Assembly (NCBI RefSeq): GCF_000313135.1
Contig: NW_004457586.1
Location: forward strand, 644,860-708,859
From: Acanthamoeba castellanii str. Neff
Lineage: Eukaryota; Discosea; Longamoebia; Acanthamoebidae
Direction of reading: 5' to 3'
DNA length: 64,000 bases
Of this stretch, positions 35,474-46,618 are shown piece after piece. The translations under genes and the position numbers were made by a program. The notes beneath the pieces are model-generated. The model ran no database searches. It saw nothing but the letters and a program-made list of their open reading frames with translations, and was not told where the DNA came from. Position 1 is the stretch's first letter, and each line of letters starts with the position of its first letter.

Positions 35474-36837
35474 ATGGAGGGGGAGCAGGAACTTGGTATG
35501 CTGGAAGTTGAGAGCAGCGACCGAGCCCAGGAGCTGCTCAGTGTTTTTTCAAAAGTGCGGGACCGGCTGCACCACGAGGGTGGCATCACCGCCCTTCCCC
35601 TTGACTTCCCCATTCGAGAGCTCAACCACGTACCCACTTACCCCCTCTGCCCCTCCTCCCTCGGCTTGAGTCTAAACTCCGACCTTGTCAAGGATAGGAC
35701 AGCTACATGGGCATCACCTACACACTGCACGGGAACTGGAAGGAGGTGGGTCGAAGAAGGGTCGCCCATGAGAACGTAGTGGAGGTGTGCGGCTTCTCTG
35801 GAAATCGAGGGCCTCGACATACATAAGGCCGTGCCATGCAGTAGCAATTTGCTCACACTGTTGAGGTGGTGACGGAATACAGTCGATAGGGATCAGGCTG
35901 CGGTACCAGAACTCGCGCAAGTGCTACGACCTGAACACGCTGCTGGCGACGCTGCTTCACGAGTTCGCGCACGCCATCACCCGCGGCGAGATGCTGAACG
36001 GCCACACCGAGGAAGGACGGTGCGTGGGCGAAACACTCCAGCCTTCAGTGAAAGCTTCTGGGCAAGGCACGCGTGCGTGGTGGCTAACGCACTAGATTCA
36101 GGCGGTGCCGAGGCTGGCATGACATCGCCCACACGGACGAATTCTACGCCAACTTCGCACTCATCTTGGAGAAGGCGGAGGCTCTCGACATCTTCACTCT
36201 GCCGGGTACCACGCCTCAGTGGGCTGTATGCAGGAAGATCCAACTCTACAGCTCATCACTTCCTCTCAACACGCAGGCGACGCGCGATCCAAGTTCACTA
36301 AGAAGAACCTGATCAAGTATGACAAAATCGACTCACAGGTCGCCGACCTCAACGGTGCGCGGCAAGACACCTGATTCATCCACGCATTCTCAGTACTAAC
36401 GTTAGAGATTGGTACCACACTGTCTCGATGACGACGACGATGTGGGAAACAGGTGAGGCGGAGGGAGAGGAGGAAGACGCGTCTCTGCCGCGATTCCTGC
36501 AATCGGAGGTAAAAAGTGGTGGACGGCAGGAGGAGGCGGACGACGTGAGGCCGGCCCGACCACAGGCCGAAGAACCGCTGCGCCTCACGCTCTCCCGCAA
36601 CGGCCAACGCAAGATGGTAGTGCTGAGCCCTCGCAACATGGACGCACTGGCCAAGCTCGTCAAACAGAAGTTCAGGTCTCGCCACACGCTCTCACCTTCT
36701 CTGTTTTGACCGAGCAAGGTGCTGACCACAACTCTCACAGGGTGAAGGCGCACAAGGTGACCGACACCAAGGGTAGGCCCATCGTCGACGCTGACCTGCT
36801 CCAACTCGCCCAGGACGCAACACTCAACATTGCGTGA
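35474..36837 (+). CDS. HExxH zinc-metallopeptidase-like protein with C-terminal beta-grasp-like tail
   Basis: Start at ATG 35474 (MEGEQELGMLEVESSDRA). An exon near 35905-36019 reads CYDLNTLLATLLHEFAHAITRGEMLNGHTEEG, giving the zinc motif HEFAH; the next exon has WHDIAHTDEFYANFALILEKAEALDIF, where an HxxxF-type segment could supply the third ligand, as in WLM/SprT-like peptidases. Introns fit near 35632-35711, 35745-35893, 36020-36100, 36210-36276 and 36357-36452; the last uses the acceptor that keeps the frame (DLN-GEAEGEEED). The C-terminal part (LRLTLSRNGQRKMVVLSPRNM...KVTDTKGRPIVDADLL) resembles doublecortin or ubiquitin-like beta-grasp modules by pattern only. The gene is divergent from the FAM151 gene, 116 nt apart. 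No exact family identified. Confidence 0.65.
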
Positions 36838-36980
36838 TATAAAAATAAATATATAATTAATTATTTGCCCACAAGCAATAAATAGAAACATTAAAAAAAT
36901 AAATTAAAAAATCAATCAATAACGAGCAATATTGATTGATTTGATTGTAACGTCTGTACAAGCGAACTTGGTTGGATCGC

Positions 36981-37688
36981 TTAGTAGAGGAGGAAGGTGG
37001 TGAGGAGGGGCAGGAAGAAGCTGGTGATGGTGGCCGCGCTCGAGCTGCCGCCCTTGGGGTTGTTGATCACCACGCTGGCGAGGGTCTGCTCGACGAGCAC
37101 ATCACCATCGAGCTGGCAGCTGACGCCGAGGTCGAACTTGCTGCCGAAGTTCTTCTGCTGGTCGTACGGGTAGAGGTAGTAGACGATCGACGTGCCGTTG
37201 GTGATGGTGGCATTGTTGTAAATGTGCACCAAACCCGTGCTGAGCGTCTTGGACTGCACCACAACAAGAATTTTATTAATAATTATTGTAATGAAAATTG
37301 TTAATTATAAAATTGTTAATTATAAAATAAAAATAAAAACGGACCGAAAAATGAAGCGAGGAAAGAACGAAACGCGAAAGATAAAGAGACGTACGCTGAT
37401 GTCGCTCTTGAGGGTGAAGTTGGGGCGCTGCTGGTTGTAGCTGATGAGGTAGCGGTCCATGACCTTGAAGAAGGTCTTGTCGCCGGGGAAGGTGAAGTTG
37501 CACTGGAGGGAATCGGCGGCAAAGTCCTTGGTGAATTCGAAGGTGCCGATGAGGTTGGTGCCGTTCTCGCTGAAGGTCTGGTTGGTGAAGGTGGCGGTGG
37601 CGCCATCGATGGCGGCCTCGGTCCTGAGGACGTTAAAGGCGCACAGCAGCACGACGAGCGAAGCCAGGAAGGCGAGTGTGGTCTTCAT
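36981..37688 (-). CDS. Secreted, probably GPI-anchored protein (FTNQTF family, copy 2)
   Basis: Two exons, 37688-37395 and 37253-36981. ATG 37688 opens a clear signal peptide (TTLAFLASLVVLLCAFNVLRTEA). The body reads ATFTNQTFSENGTNLIG, CNFTFPGDKTFFKVMDRYL, then after the intron LSTGLVHIYNNATITNG, SIVYYLYPYDQQKNFGSKFDLGVSC and LASVVINN. Several N-glycosylation sites occur (NQT, NGT, NFT, NAT). The C-terminus is GGSSSAATITSFFLPLLTTFLLY, a small-residue omega-like site followed by a hydrophobic tail, as expected for GPI attachment. It matches copy 1 (31730-32513) across its length and in intron position, but lacks the long Ser/Pro linker. Function unknown. Confidence 0.78.
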
Positions 37689-38321
37689 CTTGTTCGAATC
37701 CGTAGTAATTAGAATCAATCGATTGATGGGAGTGGATGCAGTAGCAATCTGATCAATCTTTGTCTCACGCACAAGCGGAGCCAAACCGATCACCGGCGAT
37801 TGGTCGTTGCTTCATTGCACAACCCGAAGCTCCGGACATGGCGTGACGAGCGGAACTTAGGAGTCCAGAGCCGCTACCGGGAGGGGATAAGCTGCGAATG
37901 GGTATTGAGGGCCAAAACTTAACATTTTCCTTTATATTTTCTTTCGACCTTTTTTGCTTGGCACAAAAATAGAAAAAAGGCGCCAGAAATTGGCACAGAT
38001 GGATCCGTGCGCTGCGCTATCAGAAGAGGTAGGAGGCCCCGTTTCTGTGCTCTTAACCTGCATGGGTACTTTGTGGCCTGTCCACTCACCTCAGGTTTCT
38101 GCAGGTGTGTTTACACATTTTTTCATTCTTCACGGCGCGTGAATTGGTGACGAATGGGCTCGTATGCAAGCATTGGCGCCTCCTTTCGCTCGACTCCTGG
38201 CTCTGGGTGCGTCTCTCGTGCCAAACATCGACATCCTTGGAAAATGCCAGCTTGTAATCTTGTATTCTCAACGTTGCTGTTGTAGAAATGCTTGTGTAGG
38301 CGAGGCTTCTTCATTAGCAAC
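37689..38321. promoter_or_regulatory. Divergent intergenic region, secreted protein and SPRY gene
   Basis: 633 nt between divergent start codons. Includes an AT-rich stretch (37910-37980). A short open frame at about 38000-38142 shows no family signal. Promoters of both genes are expected here. Confidence 0.45.
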
Positions 38322-40609
38322 ATGAACGGCGAGGTGGATTGGGCTGCCCTATACGTGCAGCGGAAACGGCAGTTCGATCGGGTGGGCACCATCCGCCTTT
38401 CGCCACAGGACGTACTCCCGGACTTGCTCGAGATCAGCGACGATGGGCTCAGCGTCCGGTGCACGGGTCCCTCGGTGGGCGAACCCTTTGGCATATCCTT
38501 TCCGCCTCCTCTCCTTTCCCTTTACGCACTACTCACCCTCTGGTGCGCACACCACGTCACGAGGCCGATCATCGACCAGCGTGCGGCACGGCACGCACAC
38601 ACATTCGCTCATTCGAGCCTTAACTCTCACAATCGGTGCAAGCCACCATGCCTCTGCAAGCGCTCCCCTTTGGCGAAGACTGCGCGGTGTCCTACTTCGA
38701 AGTGCACATCGAAAACGCTGGTGATGTCGGGTACAGCTTGACCACCTCCACCTCCACCTCCTGCCCTCGCTTCAGAGTCTTTCTTCCATTCAAACGTTCA
38801 CTCACCCTCGCGTTCGACAAATTGTGCTGCCTCGCCAGGCAAGTCATGATTGGCATCGCCCTCAACACTTTCCTCGTAGCATGGCGCCCGCAGGCTGGCG
38901 AAAAGGGTACACCCACCGCTTGGCTTCGTTGTGTGTGTCGTGCGTCGGTGTGTGGCGCGTGCCTCACATTTCCCCAGGTCGTACGGGTACCACGCTGACG
39001 ACGGTCGGGTGTTCGCTCAGTCCGGCATTGGGCGCAAGTGGGGTCCCACCTTCACCACGGGCGATGTCATTGGTATGCCTACAGTGTGTGTCTCATATTT
39101 CTATATAGAAATTTATTACAATGCTTACTCAACACACCATACACTCTTCCCTGTGCACTTCACTTGACAGGGTGTGGTGTCAATTTCCTGTCGCGGTCAC
39201 TGTTCTTCACAAAGAACGGCGAGCTGCTGGGCGTCGCCGTGCAGAAGCTCAAGCACTGCCGCAAGTTCTACCCCATCGTCACGCTCCACTCTGCCGGTGC
39301 GCGAGTGCGGCTCAACTTTGGTGATCGCCCATTCGTTTTCCCCGTGGGCGAGCACATCCGCCAGATCGATGAAGCTTTCAAAGGTTCTCCACTCCTCGCT
39401 ATTCTCCTTCTCTGTGCACTTAGACACGACACGACACGACACGACACGACACGACACGACACGACACGACACGACACGACACGACACGACACGACACGCA
39501 CGCACGCACACACACACACTACACGACCGCAACTACCTCACTCTCGCCTCAAATAGAGTCGGAGCGCCTGGAAGAACGCGAAAAGAATGAGCTAGAACGA
39601 AAGCGAAGACGTGGCAGCTTAGAGGCGTCAGGAAACGGCGCGAAGAAGAGCGACGAGGAGGACGAAGACCAGTCACACAAGGCCGACGAAGAGAGCGACG
39701 ACGAGGATGAAGATGAGGACGAAGAAGATGAAGACGATGAAGGTGGTGAGGGAGCCATCGCGAGCAATTGGGAGGGAACCACAGACGACACATTCGCAGA
39801 TATTCTTGAACGGATCACACACGAGGTAAATCCACATGAGACACACACGTCACGCACGACACACACACACACACAGCCATGCCCGATCATCGGCGCTATC
39901 CTCGCCTCATGATGACGTGTGATGAACACACAACATCTTTTCTTCATCAGGGTGCGGACACGGACGAAGAACTAATAGAGTACTGCCGAAGCCAACTCAG
40001 GTCACTCAAGTAACACTCCCCAAACTGGGCATTTTATCGGTGTGTCTCATGATGCCACACGACACACACGACGCACACGACACACTCTTCTCTTCACCGT
40101 GCAAGACCGTACTTTCGGATGGAGAACATAGACGTGGACACCATTCCGGTGGAGGAGCTGTTTGAGATGACGCGCGAGCTCGCGATCTACATCCGGGAGT
40201 CACACGCCGAGAGCAGCACATGGGACCTCGCCCCCAATGTACACTTCTTCCTCTTCCTCACCTCCTCCCTACCTTCTTTTTTTGTTCGAGGTCCCATGTG
40301 CGAACACGACACACACGACACACACGACACACACGGTAGGTGTTTCGGCCGGTTTTGACGGAGAACGACTACCGATTGGTGCTGGCCGACCTGCGGTTGC
40401 TGCGGAACATGGCAGCCTACTCGACGGCGTCGCCGGCGATCCAGGCCGTGCTCGCCTACTATTCGAGCGCCGCGCAGTCGACGCCCCACATCGGCGTGAC
40501 GCGATGGCAGGCCTTCACCGACGCCGAGAAGCGGCGGTGCCTCATCCTCGCCCTCGAAGCCATTTGCCGGTACTCTTCCACGACACATGCACGGCAACAC
40601 GCGCGCGCG

Positions 40610-40699
<90 letters not shown>

Positions 40700-41375
40700 A
40701 CACACATACACACACGCATAGAGAGAGAGAGAGGAGTGCTGATATGGTTTGAGGGTACAGGGACTACGAGCTGTGCGTGTGCCGGCGAGACGTGGCCATC
40801 CTCAAGAGCACCAAGATTGCGGATACCAACGAACAGAAGCAGATCACGATCGAGCGAGTGCGAGAACGGATGACGCCGCTGGTGCACCCACCACCGGCTG
40901 TCCTGCAACAGAGCGACAAGGAGATCGCCATCTGGACCCTCAAGGAATTCGAACGGCAGCTCGAGGCCAGCCAGCTTGCGATCATAGGTACCGCTGTGCG
41001 TGCGTGTGTGTATGTGTGTGTGTGTGCGTGTGTGTGCGTGTGTTCACTGGGGCCGGCTGGTGTGCAGAACAAACGAGGAAGCTGGTGGGCGTCAAGTACT
41101 GGTGGGAGTCGCTGGGTGAGTCGCTGGGAATGGTGGCTCGCCGTGAGCGGACCGTGGCCAGTCCGCACCTGCGGACCAGCCCAGTCATGTGCCTCCTCGG
41201 CACGGGCTACCACCTGTGGTTCGCCGCTCGCCGACTCCTCTCGCCTCTCGCTGCTGAGGCTGCGCCTGCCCCTGCCCCGGACCCTACTTCCGCACCTGCG
41301 CACCCTGCGCACCCTGCGCACCCTGCCCCCGCCGCTGCCTCGCCGCAGCCGCCCCACGACGACCCGCCTGCCTGA
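38322..41375 (+). CDS. RanBPM-like SPRY-domain protein
   Basis: ATG 38322 opens [21 protein letters not shown]. The SPRY (B30.2-like) domain is assembled from five exons: [111 protein letters not shown]. The GYHxDDG...[15 protein letters not shown] signature is that of RanBPM/RanBP9-type SPRY domains, used for protein binding, as in the GID/CTLH ubiquitin ligase. A very acidic low-complexity segment follows (39640-39760), then helical parts ([19 protein letters not shown] and [19 protein letters not shown], both near 40145-40410). I could not find LisH or CTLH motifs. The tail is Pro/Ala/His-rich. Introns hold a CGACA microsatellite (39422-39498) and a long CA repeat (40600-40700). Confidence 0.75.
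39422..39498. repeat. CGACA pentanucleotide microsatellite (second array)
   Basis: About 15 tandem copies of the same 5-nt unit seen at 13404-13514, in an intron of the SPRY gene immediately before the acidic exon. It grades into a short CA-rich tract. Confidence 0.93.
40598..40700. repeat. GC/CA dinucleotide microsatellite
   Basis: A short (GC)n run passes into about 38 copies of CA and then a GA-rich tract, all in an intron of the SPRY gene. Confidence 0.95.
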
Positions 41376-41565
41376 TGTCGTACCAACTACAACCCGTGCG
41401 TGCGGGTGTGACGAAGGTAATATGTTGAATGTTGTCTTTGTTGTCGCCTTGTGGTCAACAAAAGAAGCAAGACACTCTCTTGCAATACAAGGTGCTGTGT
41501 CCGCCGGCTTCGTGCTGTCCCCTTGTTATCGTGGGTGGAACACACGCGTGACGAGGGCGAATGTC

Positions 41566-42126
41566 TCACTTCGAGCGCCCAGAACTCAAGGGAGTGGGGT
41601 ACACCATGTCCGCAACCTGCAGGTCGCTCACGCAGCAAGCGAGCGATTGAATACACGAGGTGAGCACGCAGGACAATGAAAAGATGAAGAAGGGGCGGGA
41701 GCACCTCGAGGGCTTGGAGGACGTACTCCAGCGAGGTTTGGGGCCTTGCCTTGTCGAGGCACAGCGCTTGGCAGATGGACGGGAACCCGCCCGGGTGATC
41801 CTGGTTGCTTCGGCCACCAGCAATATGTAGTTGAACCAGATTGCGTAAGGGCAGCCATCGAAAGAGGTGGCCATCGAAAGAGCCCGTGTAGCAGAAATGT
41901 ACACACGCACGCAACACGACTCAACATGCACGCCTGTGAGGTGTGTAACAAGTAGAAGTGAGGGGGGGAGTTGGGCTGCATCGGAACCTTGCAGCCGCAG
42001 CAGACGTCTGCTGCAGTCAGACAGACGCCAACGAACTGGAGCTCCACGGGGAGCCGGTGGTGGTCGATGGGGCGCAGTGGAAGAGGTGGAAGCAGGGGCA
42101 GTGCTACCGCCGAAACTGAACGACAT
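41566..42126 (-). pseudogene. Decayed partial copy of the FG/BTB gene
   Basis: Opens MSFSFGGSTAPASTSSTAPHRP, almost the same as the start of the intact gene at 44761. It then jumps to sequence matching the end of the BTB exon, including the following intron (GTTCCGATGCAGCCCAAC...), then matches FCYTGSFDG (intact: FCYTGCFDA) and SICQALCLDKARPQTSLEYVLQALE (intact: SICQTLCLHKAMAETSLEPILETLE). The FG repeats and most of the BTB domain are deleted, and one intron junction is lost. The conserved intron sequence shows that this arose by DNA duplication, not by reverse transcription. Flanking DNA (41400-41560) also matches 42510-42620. It could still be transcribed as a short protein ending GRSK, but a functional product is unlikely. 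Confidence 0.7.
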
Positions 42127-42660
42127 TATGTCGTGTAGAGAGACGATAGGAAGACGCCTGGAAGATGCGAGAGCACAGAGTAGCGAGTGTGTAGAAGAGT
42201 ACTGGGAGACCGTAGGTGAGAAGAGAAGAGAAGAAGAGAGAGAGAGAGAGTTGGTAATAGTGGTAGACGAAGTGATGATGAGTGAATAAACAGTCTCTCG
42301 TCGTTGTATTTGTTTGTGATCACTCGGGAGCGCCTGATTGGCCGAGACCGCGTGTCGCTTCGGCCGTTTGCCAGCATTTCCTAATCTCGAGGGCAAGCTT
42401 TGCCTCTTCGCATACTACGCATTCCACGGCTTGGAATGTGCTGGCGAGAAGTAAGTGGCGCCAACGAACAGAGAAGCAGAGCACGATCGAGCGAGTGCAC
42501 AAGAACGGTAGTGGTGTGACGAAGGTAACGCTTTTGTTGCCGCCTGTGTGGTCAAAAAAGAAGCAAGAAACACGAGAAATACAGGTGCTGTGTCGGTGGA
42601 CATGTATGTCCCCTTGTCGTGGATGGGACACAATTGGCAGGCGATCGGGTTGAACGGCCC
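42127..42660. other. Spacer within a segmental duplication
   Basis: 534 nt between the decayed copy and the stop of the intact FG/BTB gene. The part near 42505-42620 (gtgtgacgaaggtaa..., then aagaagcaag and tgctgtgtcgg) matches 41405-41540, so the duplicated block includes the 3' flank. A GA-rich tract lies at 42220-42250. No gene seen. Confidence 0.55.
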
Positions 42661-42988
42661 TCACACCGAGCTCCCAAAATCGAATGCTCCGGAGGGGGTG
42701 CTGGGGTGCAGCATGCCCGTAACCTGCCCTCACGCAACAAACGAGCGAGCGAGCGAAGGTGCTAACGATGAGCGCAGTCGGCCGGTAGGTAGAGAAGGTG
42801 AAGGAAGGGAAGGAAGGGGGCGTACGTGGAGGAGGAACTCAGCGAGGAGGTCCTTATCGAGGCGCATAAACTCATCGACCGTGGCGCCAAGGTTGGAGGA
42901 CGCCTCCTTCAGGAAGGTCATGATTCCCTTCTTCAGTTCCACGAGCCCGTTCTGGTGCGCAGTCTGCGGCCGGCCACGACGGGCCACA

Positions 42989-43030
<42 letters not shown>

Positions 43031-44761
43031 TCGATCGATCGATCGATCGGTGAATAAACGAAATGAGCACGCAGCACAATGAAAAGATGGAGAAGCGAAG
43101 TGGGGCGGGCATACCTCGAGGGTTTCGAGGATGGGCTCCAGCGAGGTTTCGGCCATTGCCTTGTGGAGGCACAGCGTTTGGCAGATGGACCTGAACGAGC
43201 CCTGGTAAGCGCGAGTGCAGGGAAACTTGGGCAAGGGGGGGGAGAATGTGTTGTAGTGTGGTGCGTGGGACGTACGAGAGGCTGGTCATCTTAAACTCTT
43301 CGGCCACCAGCGCTATTTGAACAAGCCTGGCCAAGGGCAGGTCGGCATCAAAACAGCCCGTGTAGCAGAACTGTCTCACCGCACACACACGCACACGCAC
43401 ACGCACACGCAACATACACACGACACGACACGCACCGATGAGATGTGTGATAAGTAGTAGAAGAGAGGGGGGGGGTTGGGCTGCATCGGAACCTTGATGA
43501 TGCGGGAGACGTCGGTGAGCTGGAGCCCCTTGATGTCGTCGTCGAGCAAGTAGACGGGCTTGTTCTCCTGCATCATCGGGGGCTGGGTCGAATGGTCGTC
43601 AAACATCTTCTGGAGCTTGGGCGAGCCCAGCGCCAGGATGGCCCTGTGCGCGTAGATGTCCTGGCCCTGGTACTGTAGGATCACGTCCGGGAACAGGTCC
43701 CTTCTATCAAAGAGCCGTGCCACATTCACCCTCTCCTGAATAACGACACACGACACGACACGACATGTCACGACACGAAACACGCTGGTGAGACGACACG
43801 AGCAGACAGGAGGGGAGAGAGGGATTGGGGGCAGTACTGGCGTGGGGGTGAAGCTGGAGAAGTGTCCCGCGGCGGTAGCGGCGGGCGCGCCGAAGGTGGG
43901 AGCGGTGGTCGACGGGGCGCCGAAAGTAGCGAAGCAGCCGCCCGAGGTGGGCGTGGTGGCTGCTGGTTGGCCGAACCCACCCGAGGTGGCTGCGCCGAAA
44001 CCGAAGCCCCCGCCCGAGGCGGCGGCGGTGGCCACTGGTTGGCCGAAGACGCCCGTGGTGGTGGTGGAGCCGAACAACCCGCCTCCACCCGAGGTGGTGG
44101 TGGCGGCCGCTGCTGGTTGGCCGAAGCCGCCCGAGGTGGCTGAGCCGAAACCCCCGAAGCCGCCGCCCGAGGTGGTGGTCACGGGTTGGCCGAACCCACC
44201 CGAGGTGGCTGCGCCGAAATCGAAGACCCCGCCCGAGGTGGTGGTGGCGGCGGTGGCCGCTGGTTGGCCGAAGCCGCTAAACAGACTAGAGCCCGTGGTG
44301 CCGGGTCCGAAGGCATTCGTCATCGGCTTCATGGCAGGGCCGCTGGTCGATGACGGCACCGCCGCCGTTGGTGGTGCGGTTGAGCTGCCAAACAACGAGG
44401 TGGAGGTGGACGCTGTGCTGCCGCTGGTGCTGCTGGTGGCGGCGCCGAACAGTGAACTGCCGAAGCTGGAGGTGCCCGGGGTGGTGGCGGCGGCCCCGAA
44501 GCTGGATGAAGACGAGGCCGGGGTGGTGGCGGGCGTGGTCGCCGGAGGAGCTGACGGCGGCGGCGCTGTGGCGGCCCCGCCGAAGCTGAAGGTGCCCGGG
44601 GCGGATGTGGGCCATCCAGCGTTGGGGGCGGCAGTGGCGGCGGGCGTTGTGGGCGCCGCGGCGGAAGGCGAAGATATAGTAGCACTAGAAGCAGAAGCAG
44701 AAGCAGCAGTGGAAGAGGTGGAAGAGGGGGCGGTGCTGCCGCCGCCGAAGCTGAAGGACAT
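42661..44761 (-). CDS. FG-repeat (nucleoporin-like) protein with BTB/POZ domain
   Basis: ATG 44761 opens MSFSFGGGSTAPSSTSST. About 310 residues of low-complexity sequence follow with some 18 FG units (SFGG, SLFG, GFGQP, FGFG, TFGAP), rich in Ser/Thr/Ala/Gly as in FG nucleoporins. The next exon (about 43738-43495) is a BTB/POZ domain: RRDLFPDVILQYQGQDIYAHRAILALGSPKLQKMF, with the typical D-V-hydrophobic and HRAIL signatures, continuing LVQIALVAEEF and SICQTLCLHKA. A later exon reads NGLVELKKGIMTFLKEASSNLG. The end used here, VTGMLHPSTPSGAFDFGSSV, keeps the frame through an acceptor near 42720 and itself ends in an FG. BTB domains often bind Cul3 or form dimers, so the protein could link ubiquitination to nuclear pores, but this is inference. 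An intron carries CA and GATC repeats (42988-43048). Confidence 0.75.
42986..43049. repeat. CA and GATC simple repeats
   Basis: A (CA)n tract passes directly into about six copies of GATC, in an intron of the FG/BTB gene. Confidence 0.9.
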
Positions 44762-45073
44762 GTTGTGTGTAGAGAGACGACAAGAGGATACCTGTCTGGA
44801 AGGTGAGGTGAGCACGAGCTGGTGGTGTGGAAGAAATAGTACAAATAGAGAAGCCCACACCACACCAGACCAGACACCGACACCCTACCGCCTCTCCTCT
44901 ACTCAGCAACGCCGACGTTGTCTGAAGTGAAAGTGGAGGCTTCACTGCCAAGTAGTGCTTTGTTGACCAGAGAGCCAAAGGACTTGCTTTGCAGATTCAA
45001 GCCTTTATTGGGGCCTAACGCTGCAGCTCGCTACAAAGCGGTGCGGTGGCGGAGGGGTGGGTTGTGTTGGTTG

Positions 45074-45110
<37 letters not shown>

Positions 45111-45572
45111 TAATAAATAATAAATAATAAAAAGTAGGGTTGTTGGGGCGGTGTACCAAAGGTTGTGTTGTGGTGGTGGGTGGGCGGGAAGACGAAGGGT
45201 TTTGTGTTGCTGCCTGCGTCTTCTCGAACCTTCCAGAAGCAAAATGTGTCGTTCACTGCACGTACCTCGCATTCTTGGCGCTAACTGGTACATTGAAAAC
45301 AAAAAGAAATGAAATGAGAAAATATCAAATCCGAGGCCCCAATAGTGGCGGATTGGCATTAGATGGAGAACGTGGTCGCCACTGCTCCTCTTCCTGTACG
45401 TACTGAGCCTCTCCTCTTCGAATAATCATGGCACCGTCAACGGAATCGGATTTATACCCTCATCGTGTCCCTTAATATTAATTTTCGATTTAACAATCGA
45501 GCTGCAGCTTTGCAATTCTTGTTTGATTTTAATTTTTTTTAACTTGGCAATATTCTATTTTTTTCCATTTTA
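44762..45572. promoter_or_regulatory. Divergent intergenic region, FG/BTB and PH genes
   Basis: 811 nt between divergent starts. It holds an AAT trinucleotide repeat (45078-45132), an AT-rich part before the PH gene (45470-45570, with poly-T runs) and a middle part of mixed composition with no coding signal. Promoters of both genes are expected here. Confidence 0.5.
45078..45132. repeat. AAT trinucleotide repeat
   Basis: About 10 near-perfect copies of AAT, then an imperfect continuation, in the divergent region between the FG/BTB and PH genes. Confidence 0.95.
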
Positions 45573-46580
45573 ATGGATGGCACAAGCCGCAGGAGGTACG
45601 CCACGCACGTGTGCAGAGGCCTTGCGCCGACGCACTGTGCGCCCGCGAACTACACTCACGCCCCTTTGTTTCGTGTGTTGTGACGGTGGCGGTCACGCAC
45701 CCAGCTCTACGGCTATCTGCAGAAGAAGGGCGAGAAAGGTCTGGTGCGCAGCTACAAGAAGCGATGGTTCGAACAGAACGGCTCCAAGATCTTCTACTTC
45801 CATGAGAGGGTACGGAAAGAAATACGCCAGTGTAGGCGCACTCCTGCCCTTCTGGGCTTTGATCTGACCTCGGGCGGATCTGTCGTTGCAGGGCGAGAAG
45901 AACGCGCTGGGGTTCATCGATTGTATTGAGATCAGCACTGTCAGGTTGGTCCAGTTCATGATCACTGAATGTTCACATTCACCGCACAACACGCATGACC
46001 GCATGACACGCATGACCGCACGACACGCGCCACCATCGCACCCTCACACACGCGGCCTAACCGTTACTCGCACATCTTCAGGCGGACTGATGAGAACGGC
46101 CTCGCCAGTCCTGGCGGCAGGTACGACACTTCACACATCAGCAACCGACGCAGCCCTGGGCTTGATCCATCATAGCGTCTTGATTGTCCCCCCTCCTCAC
46201 ACACATACACTCATGGCCATGAGCAGGCCGTCGGTGCGCCGCGATGCCTCCGTTCCGTTCGAAATCATCACGCCCAAGCGCATCTACGAGTTCATCGCCT
46301 CCACCGAAAAGGACTGCAATTATTGGGTACGCGCTCCCGCGGTACTCGGTCAGAGATATCAACAAGCCTGACCTGCTCTCTACCGGTTGCACCCGTTTGC
46401 TTGCTTGGTTGGTTGGTTGGTTGTACGCAGGTGAATGGCCTCAATCAGTATCTCCAGTACCAGGAGGCCATGCTCGACACCCAGGGCATGATGGCGGCCC
46501 ACGACCAACAGGTCACGTCGCTGCAAGTACGCTGTCATGTCGTCCAGCTAATCCGAGTAGTCGCCTGCATGGTGCTCACC

Positions 46581-46618
<38 letters not shown>

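Noticed and set aside
43788..44930. 380-residue plus-strand frame (Val/Pro/Pro-Glu repeats) over the FG region
   Set aside because: Complement of the FG repeats. The minus strand shows FG units, BTB domain and splice sites.
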